Part shown: positions 33,890-50,116 of the stretch, piece by piece
Layout: the number at the start of each line of letters is the position of its first letter
Numbering within the stretch: position 1 is the first letter of the stretch
NCBI RefSeq assembly: GCF_009768975.1
Contig: NZ_CP035733.1
Location: forward strand, 372,001-436,000
Length of the DNA stretch: 64,000 nt
Reading direction: 5' to 3'
DNA from: Sphingorhabdus lacus
GTDB lineage: Bacteria; Pseudomonadota; Alphaproteobacteria; Sphingomonadales; Sphingomonadaceae
Notes under the pieces: model-generated
Seen by the model: the letters and a program-made list of their open reading frames with translations, nothing else
Told to the model about the DNA's origin: nothing
Databases searched by the model: none
Position numbers and translations under genes: made by a program

Positions 33890-35144
33890 CTTCGTCCGCG
33901 CTGTCGTCCGTCGGTGCTTTAGGTTTCAGGGATTTTGTCCGCACCAATATCTTGTCACCGGGTTTCAGACCGGACGTGACTTCGGTATATTCGTCACCCT
34001 GAAGTCCAATTTGTACATTTCTGCGGACCGGGCGATACGGATCAGTCGAAACCAGATACACCGCTAGTTTCGGTACCGTCTTGCGATTGGGGTCTTCGGG
34101 TTTTTTCTGCTCTGATGCGCGATCTGCCGCTTTTGGACGGAAGCGGAGCGCGTTGGTGGGTACCCGGGTGACACGCGTTTTCGCGCCGGTCACAATCTCC
34201 ACATTAGCTGTCATTCCAGGCAAAAGCTTACCATCGAGATTGTCGACATCGATGATGACCAGATAACTGACCACGTTTTGGGTCTCCACCGGCGCTTTTC
34301 GGACTTGCCTTACTTTGGCTTTAAACACGTCATCGGGATAGCTATCGACGGTGAATGTTACGTCTTGACCCTCGCGAACCTGACCTATGTCGGCTTCATC
34401 GACAGATGCTTCTACCTGCATTTTCGTTGTATCGGCAGCGATTTCAAAAAGATTTGGAGTCTGAAAACTGGCAGCAACCGTGGTTCCCGGCTCGACCAAC
34501 TTGTTAATAATTACCCCGCTCGCCGGTGCAATGATCACGGTGCGGCTCAGATCAAGTTGCGCGGACGATAGTTCCGCAGTGCCTTGCCGGATTTGCGCGT
34601 TTCCACTTTGCGTTTGGGCAAGCGCCACCTGCAGGGCATTACGCGCGCTGTTTAGTTTGCTCTGCGCAATATCGAGCCCTGCTTTTGAGACGAAACCGCG
34701 CTCCGCAAGCCCTTTTTGACGGGCGAAGTCGCGTTCCTGTATCTCAAGTTCGGCACGGGCACGCGCTACATTGGCAACAGTCTGCTGTAAACTTGCTTGG
34801 GCAAGAGCTACTTGAGCTTCGGATTGCTGCACTCTGGCACGCACTCGTGTCGGATCGATTTCAGCGAGTATCTGCCCCGCTTTGACTGGCGAATTAAAGT
34901 CGACATAGACTTTCGTGACTTGACCCGAAACTTCGGTTCCGACTTTTATGGTGTTCAGTGCCCTTACTTTGCCGCTGGCCGAAACCTTGCGGAGCACTTC
35001 GCCCTGTGTGACCGGTTCACTGACATATTCATATTCATGCGGCGCAGGCCGCACGATCCGATACACTATGAACAGCAGGATCAACAAAATGATACCCGAC
35101 CAAATGGGATGTCGTTTCATCCAAGTCGTGACGCGTTGAACCAT
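33870..35144 (-). CDS. MacA-type periplasmic adaptor
   Basis: The 424-aa membrane fusion protein has an N-terminal anchor (WSGIILLILLFIVYRIV, about residues 14-30). A barrel-sandwich hybrid with NTIKVGTEVSGQVTKVYVDFNSPVKAGQ follows, then a long alpha-hairpin with heptad character (about 90-190) and the C-terminal beta-barrel. The tail ends in Asp/Ser (DDSADEDDDSAN), unusually acidic and likely disordered. It is the first gene of the exporter operon. The promoter must lie in the 140 bases before it, next to the rpoC terminator. No TolC-type gene is visible nearby. Confidence 0.9.
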   Translation of the reverse strand: MVQRVTTWMKRHPIWSGIILLILLFIVYRIVRPAPHEYEYVSEPVTQGEVLRKVSASGKVRALNTIKVGTEVSGQVTKVYVDFNSPVKAGQILAEIDPTRVRARVQQSEAQVALAQASLQQTVANVARARAELEIQERDFARQKGLAERGFVSKAGLDIAQSKLNSARNALQVALAQTQSGNAQIRQGTAELSSAQLDLSRTVIIAPASGVIINKLVEPGTTVAASFQTPNLFEIAADTTKMQVEASVDEADIGQVREGQDVTFTVDSYPDDVFKAKVRQVRKAPVETQNVVSYLVIIDVDNLDGKLLPGMTANVEIVTGAKTRVTRVPTNALRFRPKAADRASEQKKPEDPNRKTVPKLAVYLVSTDPYRPVRRNVQIGLQGDEYTEVTSGLKPGDKILVRTKSLKPKAPTDDSADEDDDSAN

Positions 35145-35214
35145 TTAATTCTGCCCCGCTGTTAGGCGTCCTTTATAGGAGGGGGCTGAACCATAAGCTA
35201 GCTAGATCATTGAA

Positions 35215-35258
35215 GCTTCAAAAAGAAAAGCCCCGCCAGAATCGCTTCCGGCGGGGCT
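35215..35258 (-). terminator. Rho-independent terminator of the rpoBC transcript
   Basis: On the minus strand AGCCCCGCC (35258-35250) pairs with GGCGGGGCT (35237-35229), and TTTTCTTTTT follows. It lies 25 nt after the rpoC stop. This is a classic strong terminator ending the rpoB-rpoC operon and separating it from the MacA-like gene. Confidence 0.92.
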
Positions 35259-35282
35259 AATGCTTGTAGGCGGTGAAGAAGA

Positions 35283-39566
<4,284 letters not shown>

Positions 39567-39647
39567 CTTCATTTCCTCATTGGGCTAAGCCCATGAAATC
39601 CGTGGGGCAGGGTGGCAGGGGGCGGAGTTCCGTCCGCCCGGCACTGC

Positions 39648-43811
<4,164 letters not shown>

Positions 43812-44596
43812 AAGGTGATTTGCCTCAGTTTCAAAATGTCAGGCGCGTAGGGGGCTCCACAAGACGAGAAAAGGCCGCATGGCGATAGCCCCGGATTCGG
43901 GTCCTGCCGTGCAGCCGTTTCGCGATGTGAAAATCCTGTTCCGCCAATGCCTTAGCTACGCCCACGCGATGACGCACCTGTTCCCGACGGTTTGGATGTT
44001 GGATTTCATATAGAGGGCGAGGGGGTGGGGGTCAAGGGCGTCCGGAGCTTATTGAGGGAGGGTGTCGGTCCTGAATTCCCGTTCGCATCGAGCGAAGTCG
44101 AGATGCCGTGAGTTCACGCACAACCGATAGGTGTCTCGACTACGCTCGACACGAACGGATGATGTAGAACGCGTTATTTCCCAACCCCGATCGCAAATAA
44201 GACGCATAAAGCACCATCCCCCAACACCGTTCGCATCGAGCGAAGTCGAGATGCCGAGAGGCAGCGCCCAACCGATAAATGTCTCGACTACGCTCGACAC
44301 GAACGGATCGGGGACAGGGGCAGGTGTCGGGGACAGTCCCCAACGCAGAGACCGCCAACAACGCCGAGACACCCGACCCATAGGTTGAAGTCAGAGCATC
44401 TTTCCGACAATATTCGATAAAACCGGACTGTCCGGACACGACAACATTTCTGCTGCTAGCGGCCTCAATATCGATCCTCCAATCCCGCCGTTTGTTCAGC
44501 TGCAAGAAGAAGCTGCTGGCGGCGCAAATGCAATAACATGTAAATTTCATGGCATGGCGGGCCGATCTGCTCTAGTCTGGCAGTTGGGGAGCATCG
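43812..44596. repeat. Long gene-free leader and repeat region upstream of rpoB
   Basis: About 785 bases without a gene. 43812-44000 is the likely rpoB 5' leader. From 44079 to 44308 there are two copies, 80 and 82 bp, of a palindromic repeat beginning CCGTTCGCATCGAGCGAAGT and ending CTCGACACGAACGG, 148 bp apart and nearly identical at both ends. At 44329-44341 lies a GGGGACAGTCCCC palindrome like those at 10986 and 18736. The remainder up to 44596 shows no structure I can name. Confidence 0.75.
44007..44035 (-). promoter_or_regulatory. Sigma-70-type promoter of rpoBC
   Basis: On the minus strand TTGACC (44035-44030) is followed after exactly 17 nt by TATATG (44012-44007). Both boxes are near consensus. 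Transcription would start near 44000 and give a leader of about 190 nt before rpoB. The spacer is extremely C-rich. Confidence 0.75.
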
Positions 44597-46702
44597 ATGG
44601 CAACAAATGCTGACGGTCAGGTGGAGGAACGGGCGACGTTAATTGCGCGTGCGTCGCTCTTTGGCCCCTTCGTGCTGGCCGATCAGGGCGGAGCGCATAT
44701 CACTCTATCCAATCGCAGGGCCCGCGCCGTTTTGGCGATGCTGTGCCTGGAGCCCGACCAGCCCGTCGCGCGCGAACAGCTTACCCGGCTGCTTTGGCCC
44801 GGGCGGTTTGAGGCGCAGGCGAAAGCGAGTTTGCGGCAATGCCTGCTCGAACTGGCCAAGGCGCTGGAGCCTTTGGAGCAGCCGCTGCTGTCGGTCTCGC
44901 GCGAGCGGGTTACGCTCACCAATATGCGTTTCCGAACGGATCTGGCCGATCTCGAAGCGGCGCTGATGGCGGGGCGCTATGAAGAGGCGATCAAGCTGCT
45001 GGAAACGATTGGCGCAAGGCGGCTGCTCGACGATCTGAATGTTGGCGATGCTTTTGCCGATTGGCTGGAGGCGCGGCGGAAACAAGTTTCGCTGCGGCTG
45101 CAGGCTTTGGTCGAGCGGGCGCTGGATGACATTGGAGATACGGCGCTGCGCAAACGCCTGCTGGGCGCCTGGGCGGTGCGGCAGCCGTCTGTTGCGCCCG
45201 CTGCCATGCCGACACCGACTGACAGCAAGACGCGGATTGCCGTTTTGCCTTTCAAGTCTTTGGGCAGTGGCGATGGGCCGGATTATTTCACCGACGGGAT
45301 GGTCGATGAGTTGATCACGACGCTGGGTCAGGTACCCCAATTGCTCGTCGCGGGCAGGATATCGTCCTTCCATTTCCGCGATAGCCCCTTGATGCCCACA
45401 CAGATCGCCAGGGAATTGGGGGTCACCCATCTGATCGAGGGATCGGTGCAGCGGCAGGGCGAGCAGGTGCGCATCCATGTGCATCTGATTGCAGGTGACA
45501 CAGGCTTTGAACTTTGGGGGCAGCGGTTTGACGGCAGCCTCGATTCGATCTTCCGATTGCAGGAGGATGTCGCGCAGGCCGTGACGCGGGCGCTCGCCGA
45601 CGCGCTGAATCTCGATATGGCTGCGCCGCTGGTGCGCACCATGACCGGTAGCAAAAAGGCCTTTGATCTCTATTTGCAGGGTCGCGCGCTCAATGCCCGA
45701 TTGTTCGGCGATGGCGTGCTCGAGAAGGCAGTCGAACTGCTGCAGCAGGCAGTCGCGATTGATCCGCAATTTGCCGAAGCATGGGTCGAACTGGCTGAGG
45801 TACATCACAATATTTCGGTCTGGACCCAATGCCTTGACCGCAATGCAGAGGCGCTCTGCATGGCCGAGTGCGCCCACAAGGCAATCGTCCTTGCCCCCCA
45901 GCTTGGCTATCCGCATGCGCTTCTTGCCATCTATGAATGGACGCGAAACAACATTGTCGGGGCCATGGATCTGGTGTTCGAAGCCTATCGCCGCGAGCCG
46001 ACCCATCCCGGGGTCGCAATGCGCGTCGGCTCGTTCCTTCTTTTCCTCGGGCGCACCAGCGATGCCGCACCCTATATTATGGCCGCAATTGAACAAGACC
46101 CGGTCGACACGCGCAAATTTGCCCTGCTGATCGCGGTGCATTTGCATCGCGGCGAGTTTGAAGCGGCTGTGCAGGTCGGGCAGCGCTCGGTTGATCTAGG
46201 CTGGCCGTCGGTTCAGTTGGGGCTGGCGATGGCAGCAACCGGCCGACATGACTTGGCGGTCGAACAGTATCAGCTGACCAAAAAATTGGTCAACACCATC
46301 ATCCTGCCTCCGGTCGGCAGCGGCCCAATGACGGACGAAGCGATGGATGCGTATTGGCTGGTTGCGGCAAAGGGCGTGTGCAGCGGACAGGAAGCCGATC
46401 GCCTGACCTATCACCAGCTTTTGAATATGATGTTCGTCACGCTGCATGACAAAGCGGATATGGCGATCATCGCACCTGCCATTATGACCGGCCATGTAGA
46501 ATTGGTGTTCAATGGCCTTGGGCTTCGCCTGACACCGGCCAATATGGTGTGGCTGGCCATGCTGTGGATGGACTTCGATCCTATCCGCCAAATCTGGCAG
46601 CACCCCGATTTCATCCCCTTTGCCCAGCGTATCGGCATGGCCGATGCTTGGGCCAAATATGGCTGGCCGGATTTACTGCCCCCGCCCAGCAACCGCGTTT
46701 AG
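44597..46702 (+). CDS. SARP-like regulator with TolB-type and TPR domains
   Basis: The 701-aa product starts with a winged-helix DNA-binding domain of the OmpR/SARP kind (about residues 16-110; ITLSNRRARAVLAMLCLEP, REQLTRLLWPGRFEAQAKASLRQCL). A BTAD-like helical part follows (about 115-180). A TolB N-terminal-like domain (about 213-320; RIAVLPFKSLGSGDGPDYFTDGM, THLIEGSVQRQGEQVRIHVHLI) is next. Then come TPR-like helices (about 350-600). The same arrangement is known in adenylate-cyclase-like and CadC-like regulators; there is no transmembrane helix or cyclase domain here. The TGACG repeats directly after its stop suggest it controls the next gene or itself. Its signal is unknown. Confidence 0.8.
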   Translation: MATNADGQVEERATLIARASLFGPFVLADQGGAHITLSNRRARAVLAMLCLEPDQPVAREQLTRLLWPGRFEAQAKASLRQCLLELAKALEPLEQPLLSVSRERVTLTNMRFRTDLADLEAALMAGRYEEAIKLLETIGARRLLDDLNVGDAFADWLEARRKQVSLRLQALVERALDDIGDTALRKRLLGAWAVRQPSVAPAAMPTPTDSKTRIAVLPFKSLGSGDGPDYFTDGMVDELITTLGQVPQLLVAGRISSFHFRDSPLMPTQIARELGVTHLIEGSVQRQGEQVRIHVHLIAGDTGFELWGQRFDGSLDSIFRLQEDVAQAVTRALADALNLDMAAPLVRTMTGSKKAFDLYLQGRALNARLFGDGVLEKAVELLQQAVAIDPQFAEAWVELAEVHHNISVWTQCLDRNAEALCMAECAHKAIVLAPQLGYPHALLAIYEWTRNNIVGAMDLVFEAYRREPTHPGVAMRVGSFLLFLGRTSDAAPYIMAAIEQDPVDTRKFALLIAVHLHRGEFEAAVQVGQRSVDLGWPSVQLGLAMAATGRHDLAVEQYQLTKKLVNTIILPPVGSGPMTDEAMDAYWLVAAKGVCSGQEADRLTYHQLLNMMFVTLHDKADMAIIAPAIMTGHVELVFNGLGLRLTPANMVWLAMLWMDFDPIRQIWQHPDFIPFAQRIGMADAWAKYGWPDLLPPPSNRV

Positions 46703-46753
46703 TGACGTATTGACGCTTTACTGACGCTTTATTGACGATCCGCTGGATTGACG
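46703..46753. promoter_or_regulatory. Phased TGACG direct repeats, candidate regulator binding site
   Basis: TGACG occurs at 46703, 46711, 46722, 46733 and 46749, so three consecutive copies are spaced 11 bp (one helical turn), with the longer unit TGACGCTTTA at 46711 and 46722. SARP and OmpR-type regulators bind such direct repeats. The array follows the stop of the SARP-like gene and precedes the secreted-protein gene by about 180 nt. Function is inferred. Confidence 0.5.
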
Positions 46754-46817
46754 GATTACGCTACGTCATCGCAAGATAGCACCCGGAGATTGCAGATATT
46801 TCAGTGGATTTTGGACG

Positions 46818-46836
46818 AACCGGAAAAGCCGGTTTT
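46818..46836 (+). other. Small hairpin before the secreted-protein gene
   Basis: AACCGG (46818-46823) and CCGGTT (46829-46834) form a 6-bp stem with the loop AAAAG followed by TT. It might weakly terminate the preceding transcript or be a leader structure of the gene at 46937. Confidence 0.35.
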
Positions 46837-46936
46837 GCCAAGAGGAGAGCTGTGCCTTTGGCGCCAGGCGTCGCGGCACTTTTGGTTTTGACACGCCCCA
46901 GCATTCCAATGGGGTTCAATCTGAGGAGCATGAAAT

Positions 46937-47383
46937 ATGAAGATGATGAAAAGCTTTTACGCCGGAGCAGCTCTGTTGGTCGCCGCCACCATGGCTGTAC
47001 CTGCCGCCGCACAGGAATCGCCATTGAAGCGCGGAAGCGTCTGGGTTGCCAGCCGGATTGACGTGCTGCCTGGACAAAACCCGGCCTATACCGATTATCT
47101 GGCCACCCAATGGAAAAAGGAAATGGAGTGGGGCAAGGCCCAAGGCTACATCCTTAGCTACCGGATATTGAGCACCAACCACGCGCGTAACGGCGAACCC
47201 GATATCATTTTGCTGATCGAATATAAGGATTATGCAAGTGCGGCCGAGCGCGAAGCCGCCAGCAAGCGCTTTAATGAAGCCATGAAGACGGACAGAATAA
47301 AGAATGCTGCCGCAAACCTCGATCGCGAAAAAATCCGCACGTCGATGGGTTCGACCGAATATCAAGAATGGGTTGTGAAGTAA
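46937..47383 (+). CDS. Secreted protein of unknown function, 148 aa
   Basis: GAGGAG lies 8 nt before the ATG at 46937; another ATG 7 nt upstream is out of frame. A Sec signal peptide covers residues 1-26 (SFYAGAALLVAATMAVPAAAQ). The mature 120 residues contain WVASRIDVLPGQNPAYTDYLATQWKKEMEWGKAQGY and NGEPDIILLIEYKDYASA, a pattern reminiscent of dimeric alpha-beta barrel proteins that act on small molecules. I cannot name the family. It stands between the TGACG repeat array and a SnoaL-like gene, so it may be the regulated target of the SARP-like regulator. Confidence 0.75.
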   Translation: MKMMKSFYAGAALLVAATMAVPAAAQESPLKRGSVWVASRIDVLPGQNPAYTDYLATQWKKEMEWGKAQGYILSYRILSTNHARNGEPDIILLIEYKDYASAAEREAASKRFNEAMKTDRIKNAAANLDREKIRTSMGSTEYQEWVVK

Positions 47384-47470
47384 GCGACCTGCTTTGCGAA
47401 TATGGCGGGTGGCAACCTCCCCAGCTTGCCCCCGCCCAATCCCATTTCCTAAATCGATGTGGAGGCTCCT

Positions 47471-47839
47471 GTGGCTGCCATCGACGCTGTTGCCCGTGAT
47501 TTCACCGCTATGCTCCGGCTCGGCCAGTTCGAGGCAGCAGGCGAGAAATTCTGGGCGACAGATGTGAGGAGCGCGGAGCCTGCGGATATATCCCAAGACA
47601 TTCCAGCACTTGTCTCCGGCAGGGAAGCAGCGCGCCTTAAGGCAAGAGCGCGGTTTGCGAATAAAGAAATAGATGATTTGGGCATCGATGGCCCTTTTGT
47701 TACCGGCGACCAGTTTGCACTGTTCCTCGACATGTTGATCACCGACCTAGCGACTGGAAGGACGCAACCCTTCGCCGAAATCGCCATTTTCACGGTCCGC
47801 GACGGGCACATCATAGAGGAACGATTTTTCTATGGTTGA
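47471..47839 (+). CDS. SnoaL-like / NTF2-fold protein
   Basis: The product is 122 aa from a GTG at 47471, with GGAGG 5 nt before it; a GTG 12 nt earlier is less likely. It has the cone-shaped SnoaL/NTF2 pattern: helix AAIDAVARDFTAMLRLGQFEAAGEKFWATDVRS, then GREAARLKARARFANKEID and strands ending ATGRTQPFAEIAIFTVRDGHIIEERFFYG. Such folds serve as small-molecule isomerases, cyclases or carrier proteins. No specific catalytic set can be named. It follows the secreted protein by about 90 nt on the same strand. Confidence 0.75.
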   Translation: MAAIDAVARDFTAMLRLGQFEAAGEKFWATDVRSAEPADISQDIPALVSGREAARLKARARFANKEIDDLGIDGPFVTGDQFALFLDMLITDLATGRTQPFAEIAIFTVRDGHIIEERFFYG

Positions 47840-48234
47840 AGGGGTCGTTGCGCTCGCCGGGGCATTTGCTAACCGCTAACTTTAACGCGACTAACTTTTT
47901 CCTCCAGCGCCGCTTACCCCACTTTCCGCCAATGGCTTTCAATGTCTGACAATCGGCAGCGTCCTACCCTGAGGTAAAATAGGGATAAATGAACGCGGGG
48001 CACTTTTCCGCGTTTTAACATCCAAAACCTGCCTGTCCGCATCACACAAAAGTTCCAGACATTCAGGCAACTATTTTCCGACATTGCTAGCTACCGCTCG
48101 TTAATGACCTTCACGAAGTGCAACTTTGGCATAAAATGCATTAACTGCGGAGGAAGAGCCGCGACCCACAATGCAATGAACGGCGTCCAAAAACAGCTTT
48201 CCTACATATAACCATATCGGTTATAAATCGTCAA
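47840..48234. other. Gene-free stretch before the HTH gene
   Basis: About 395 bases without a credible gene. A hairpin with AACGCGG (47992-47998), CCGCGTT (48008-48014) and TTTT might be a terminator of the SnoaL-like gene transcript, 150 nt downstream of its stop. The last 30 bases hold the palindrome at 48207-48225. The rest shows nothing I can name. Confidence 0.5.
48207..48225. promoter_or_regulatory. Palindrome just before the HTH gene
   Basis: TATAACC (48207-48213) and GGTTATA (48219-48225) are perfect 7-bp arms with a 5-nt spacer, ending 9 nt before the ATG at 48235. An operator overlapping the promoter or ribosome region is plausible; the gene product itself has a helix-turn-helix segment and could be autoregulatory. 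Confidence 0.5.
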
Positions 48235-49095
48235 ATGACGAACCAATCCAAAACAACCCCCGCCCCAAGCACCTCCACCCCCGATCTCGAAATCGAAATC
48301 CTCCCCGCCTTGCCCAAGGGCGAGGAATGGTCCGGCGATGCTGCGGACATCACACTTCCGGACAAGCTGGAATTTGAACCGGTGCTGCTGCGCGGGGGGC
48401 GGGGGCAGATTACGGCTATGAAGCAGCGGGTCTTTATCCGCGTGCTCGCCGAAACCGGTCGTGTTTCGCTGGCGGCGAAGGCGACGGGGAATACGAAGGC
48501 GGCGTTCTACTATCTGCGGAACCGGCCTGAAGGGGGCAGCTTTGCCAAGGCGTGGGCGCGGGCGCTGGATTTCGGGGTGGGGCGGGTGATCGATCTTCTG
48601 GTCGACCATGCGATCAACGGCACGCCCGAATATGTCTACCATAATGGCCATCTGGTGGGGGAGCGGCGGCGTTTTGACCACCGGTTGATGATGTGGCTGG
48701 TCGCGCATCACAATCCCCGGAAATATGCGGTCTCCGGCGGCCTGATGCACGCGGTATATGGCGGCGCGGCGGGCGCGGCGCGGATGAAGCGGCTGAAACG
48801 TGAATGGAAAAAGGAATGGAAGCAGGAGTGGCAGGAAAAGCGGGCCAAATGGAACAAGCCCGTCGATGTCGAGGCGGTGAAGGAGGATATCATCCGCAAA
48901 TGCGAAGTGATGGCCGAACGTGAAGAGCATATCACGCTCGCCTCCTATCTCGACGATCCCGCCAAGATGGCGGCGTGGGAGCTTTTGAATGGTCCCAAGG
49001 ACTGGGACCTTCTCCGCAAGAGGCGGGACGAGGACGCGGCGCGTGCCCGGGCGCATGCCACGCAGCTGCAGCGCATCCCGGCGGCAAGCGGATAA
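48235..49095 (+). CDS. Terminase-small-subunit-like HTH protein of unknown role
   Basis: The 286-aa product has a disordered N-terminus (residues 1-45). A helix-turn-helix-like segment follows (about 62-105: RVFIRVLAETGRVSLAAKATGNTKAAFYYLRNRP, then FAKAWARALDFG), closely recalling small terminase subunits and transposase-like HTH domains. The middle contains LMMWLVAHHNPRKYAV. A very basic coiled stretch lies around 190-215 (RMKRLKREWKKEWKQEWQEKRAKW). The Arg/Ala-rich tail ends in the ATQLQRIPAASG end. No other phage gene is present, so it is an orphan. Similar proteins occur singly in sphingomonad chromosomes as I recall; the function is unknown. Confidence 0.7.
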   Translation: MTNQSKTTPAPSTSTPDLEIEILPALPKGEEWSGDAADITLPDKLEFEPVLLRGGRGQITAMKQRVFIRVLAETGRVSLAAKATGNTKAAFYYLRNRPEGGSFAKAWARALDFGVGRVIDLLVDHAINGTPEYVYHNGHLVGERRRFDHRLMMWLVAHHNPRKYAVSGGLMHAVYGGAAGAARMKRLKREWKKEWKQEWQEKRAKWNKPVDVEAVKEDIIRKCEVMAEREEHITLASYLDDPAKMAAWELLNGPKDWDLLRKRRDEDAARARAHATQLQRIPAASG

Positions 49096-49125
49096 GGCAG
49101 TAGGGGGCGGCGGGTGCGCCTGGCC

Positions 49126-50076
49126 TTACGTCCCCGCAAATCCCCGCATCTGCAGCCAGCGGACATAGTCGCCGAACCAGCCTGTGCTGGTGGTTGTCTT
49201 CTGGTACATTCCGAACCCGTGGCCACCCTGTTCATAGAGATGGAATTCGACGGGCTGTTTCGCCTTGCGCCATGCGTCGATCAGGCCCTGTCCCGAATTT
49301 GCGAAAAAGGGATCATCGGCGGCGAGCGCGACGAACAGTGGGGTGCTCTGCGCAGGCGTCGGCATCGCATCAATGGGGCCGTAGATATTGCCGATAAAGG
49401 CAGGTCTGGCATCCTCACCATGCAGGGCCGTCGCCATGGTCAGCATCGCGCCTGCGGAAAAGCCGAGCATGCCGATGCGATCGGGATCGACCTTCCATTC
49501 GGGCGCGCGGCGGCGGATCAGGGCAAAAGCGGCGCGCGCGTCGGCGAGTTGCGGGGCGAGCATGGCCTTCGCATTGTCGCTGGTGGGCCGGGTGCGTGGC
49601 TGCGCAGTGGCGGAGAACATTTCGGTCATGGACCGTTCAAAGCCGGGCATATCCGCCGGGGTCTGCACCAGACGGTATTTCAGGACAAAGGCGGCGACGC
49701 CCTTGTCGGCCAGCGCGCGGGCGACGTCCCAGCCTTCATTCTCCATCGACAGCGTGCGGAACCCGCCGCCGGGCGCGACGATGACCGCTGCGCCGGTGGC
49801 TTTTTGCGGGTTTGGCAGGAACGGGGTGAGCGTGGCGACGGTCACATTACGCGCAAAGACCCGCTGATACTGGCGGTGCCAGACCTCGGGCGCGGTGGCG
49901 TCGGGCAGGGGGCCTGTGCCGAGCAGGATGGCTGTGGGCTGATCGGGGATAGCGATGGGTACCATTTTCTCGTCCGGCACCTGCGCGGGAGTGGCGGTGG
50001 CGGTGCCCAGTCCCAAAAGGACGGCGGCGACCATAGAGCTGGCGCGCGTCCTGTGCTTTGCGGCGATCTTTCGCAT
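49126..50076 (-). CDS. Exported alpha/beta hydrolase, probable carbohydrate esterase
   Basis: The 316-aa product has a signal peptide (residues 1-30, SSMVAAVLLGLGTATATPAQ) and a hydrolase fold with oxyanion strand AAVIVAPGGGFRTLSMENEG and the nucleophile elbow GMLGFSAGAMLTM. The acidic and histidine members are the DDPFF region and QGGHGFGM. The family of BD-FAE/xylan esterase type often removes acetyl groups from plant polysaccharides. It lies next to a GH43 glycosidase on the same strand, 40 nt apart, and the two together suggest trimming of arabinoxylan or similar. The exact substrate is open. Confidence 0.82.
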   Translation of the reverse strand: MRKIAAKHRTRASSMVAAVLLGLGTATATPAQVPDEKMVPIAIPDQPTAILLGTGPLPDATAPEVWHRQYQRVFARNVTVATLTPFLPNPQKATGAAVIVAPGGGFRTLSMENEGWDVARALADKGVAAFVLKYRLVQTPADMPGFERSMTEMFSATAQPRTRPTSDNAKAMLAPQLADARAAFALIRRRAPEWKVDPDRIGMLGFSAGAMLTMATALHGEDARPAFIGNIYGPIDAMPTPAQSTPLFVALAADDPFFANSGQGLIDAWRKAKQPVEFHLYEQGGHGFGMYQKTTTSTGWFGDYVRWLQMRGFAGT

Positions 50077-50116
50077 TATCTCTCTCCTTATTCGTCTTGT
50101 TCTATGCTGCTGGGGT

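Noticed and set aside
43860-44000. Possible structured RNA gene in the rpoB leader
   Set aside because: No cloverleaf, 6S-like or RNase P-like pattern could be found; treated as leader.
44088-44341. CRISPR array upstream of rpoB
   Set aside because: Only two palindromic copies, 148 bp apart with unlike middles and no short uniform spacers; no cas genes.
44705-46147. Minus-strand frame of 480 aa opposite the SARP-like gene
   Set aside because: Low-complexity Arg/Gln/His-rich antisense product without motifs.
48235-49095. Prophage remnant
   Set aside because: Only one terminase-like HTH gene; no portal, capsid, integrase or tail genes around.
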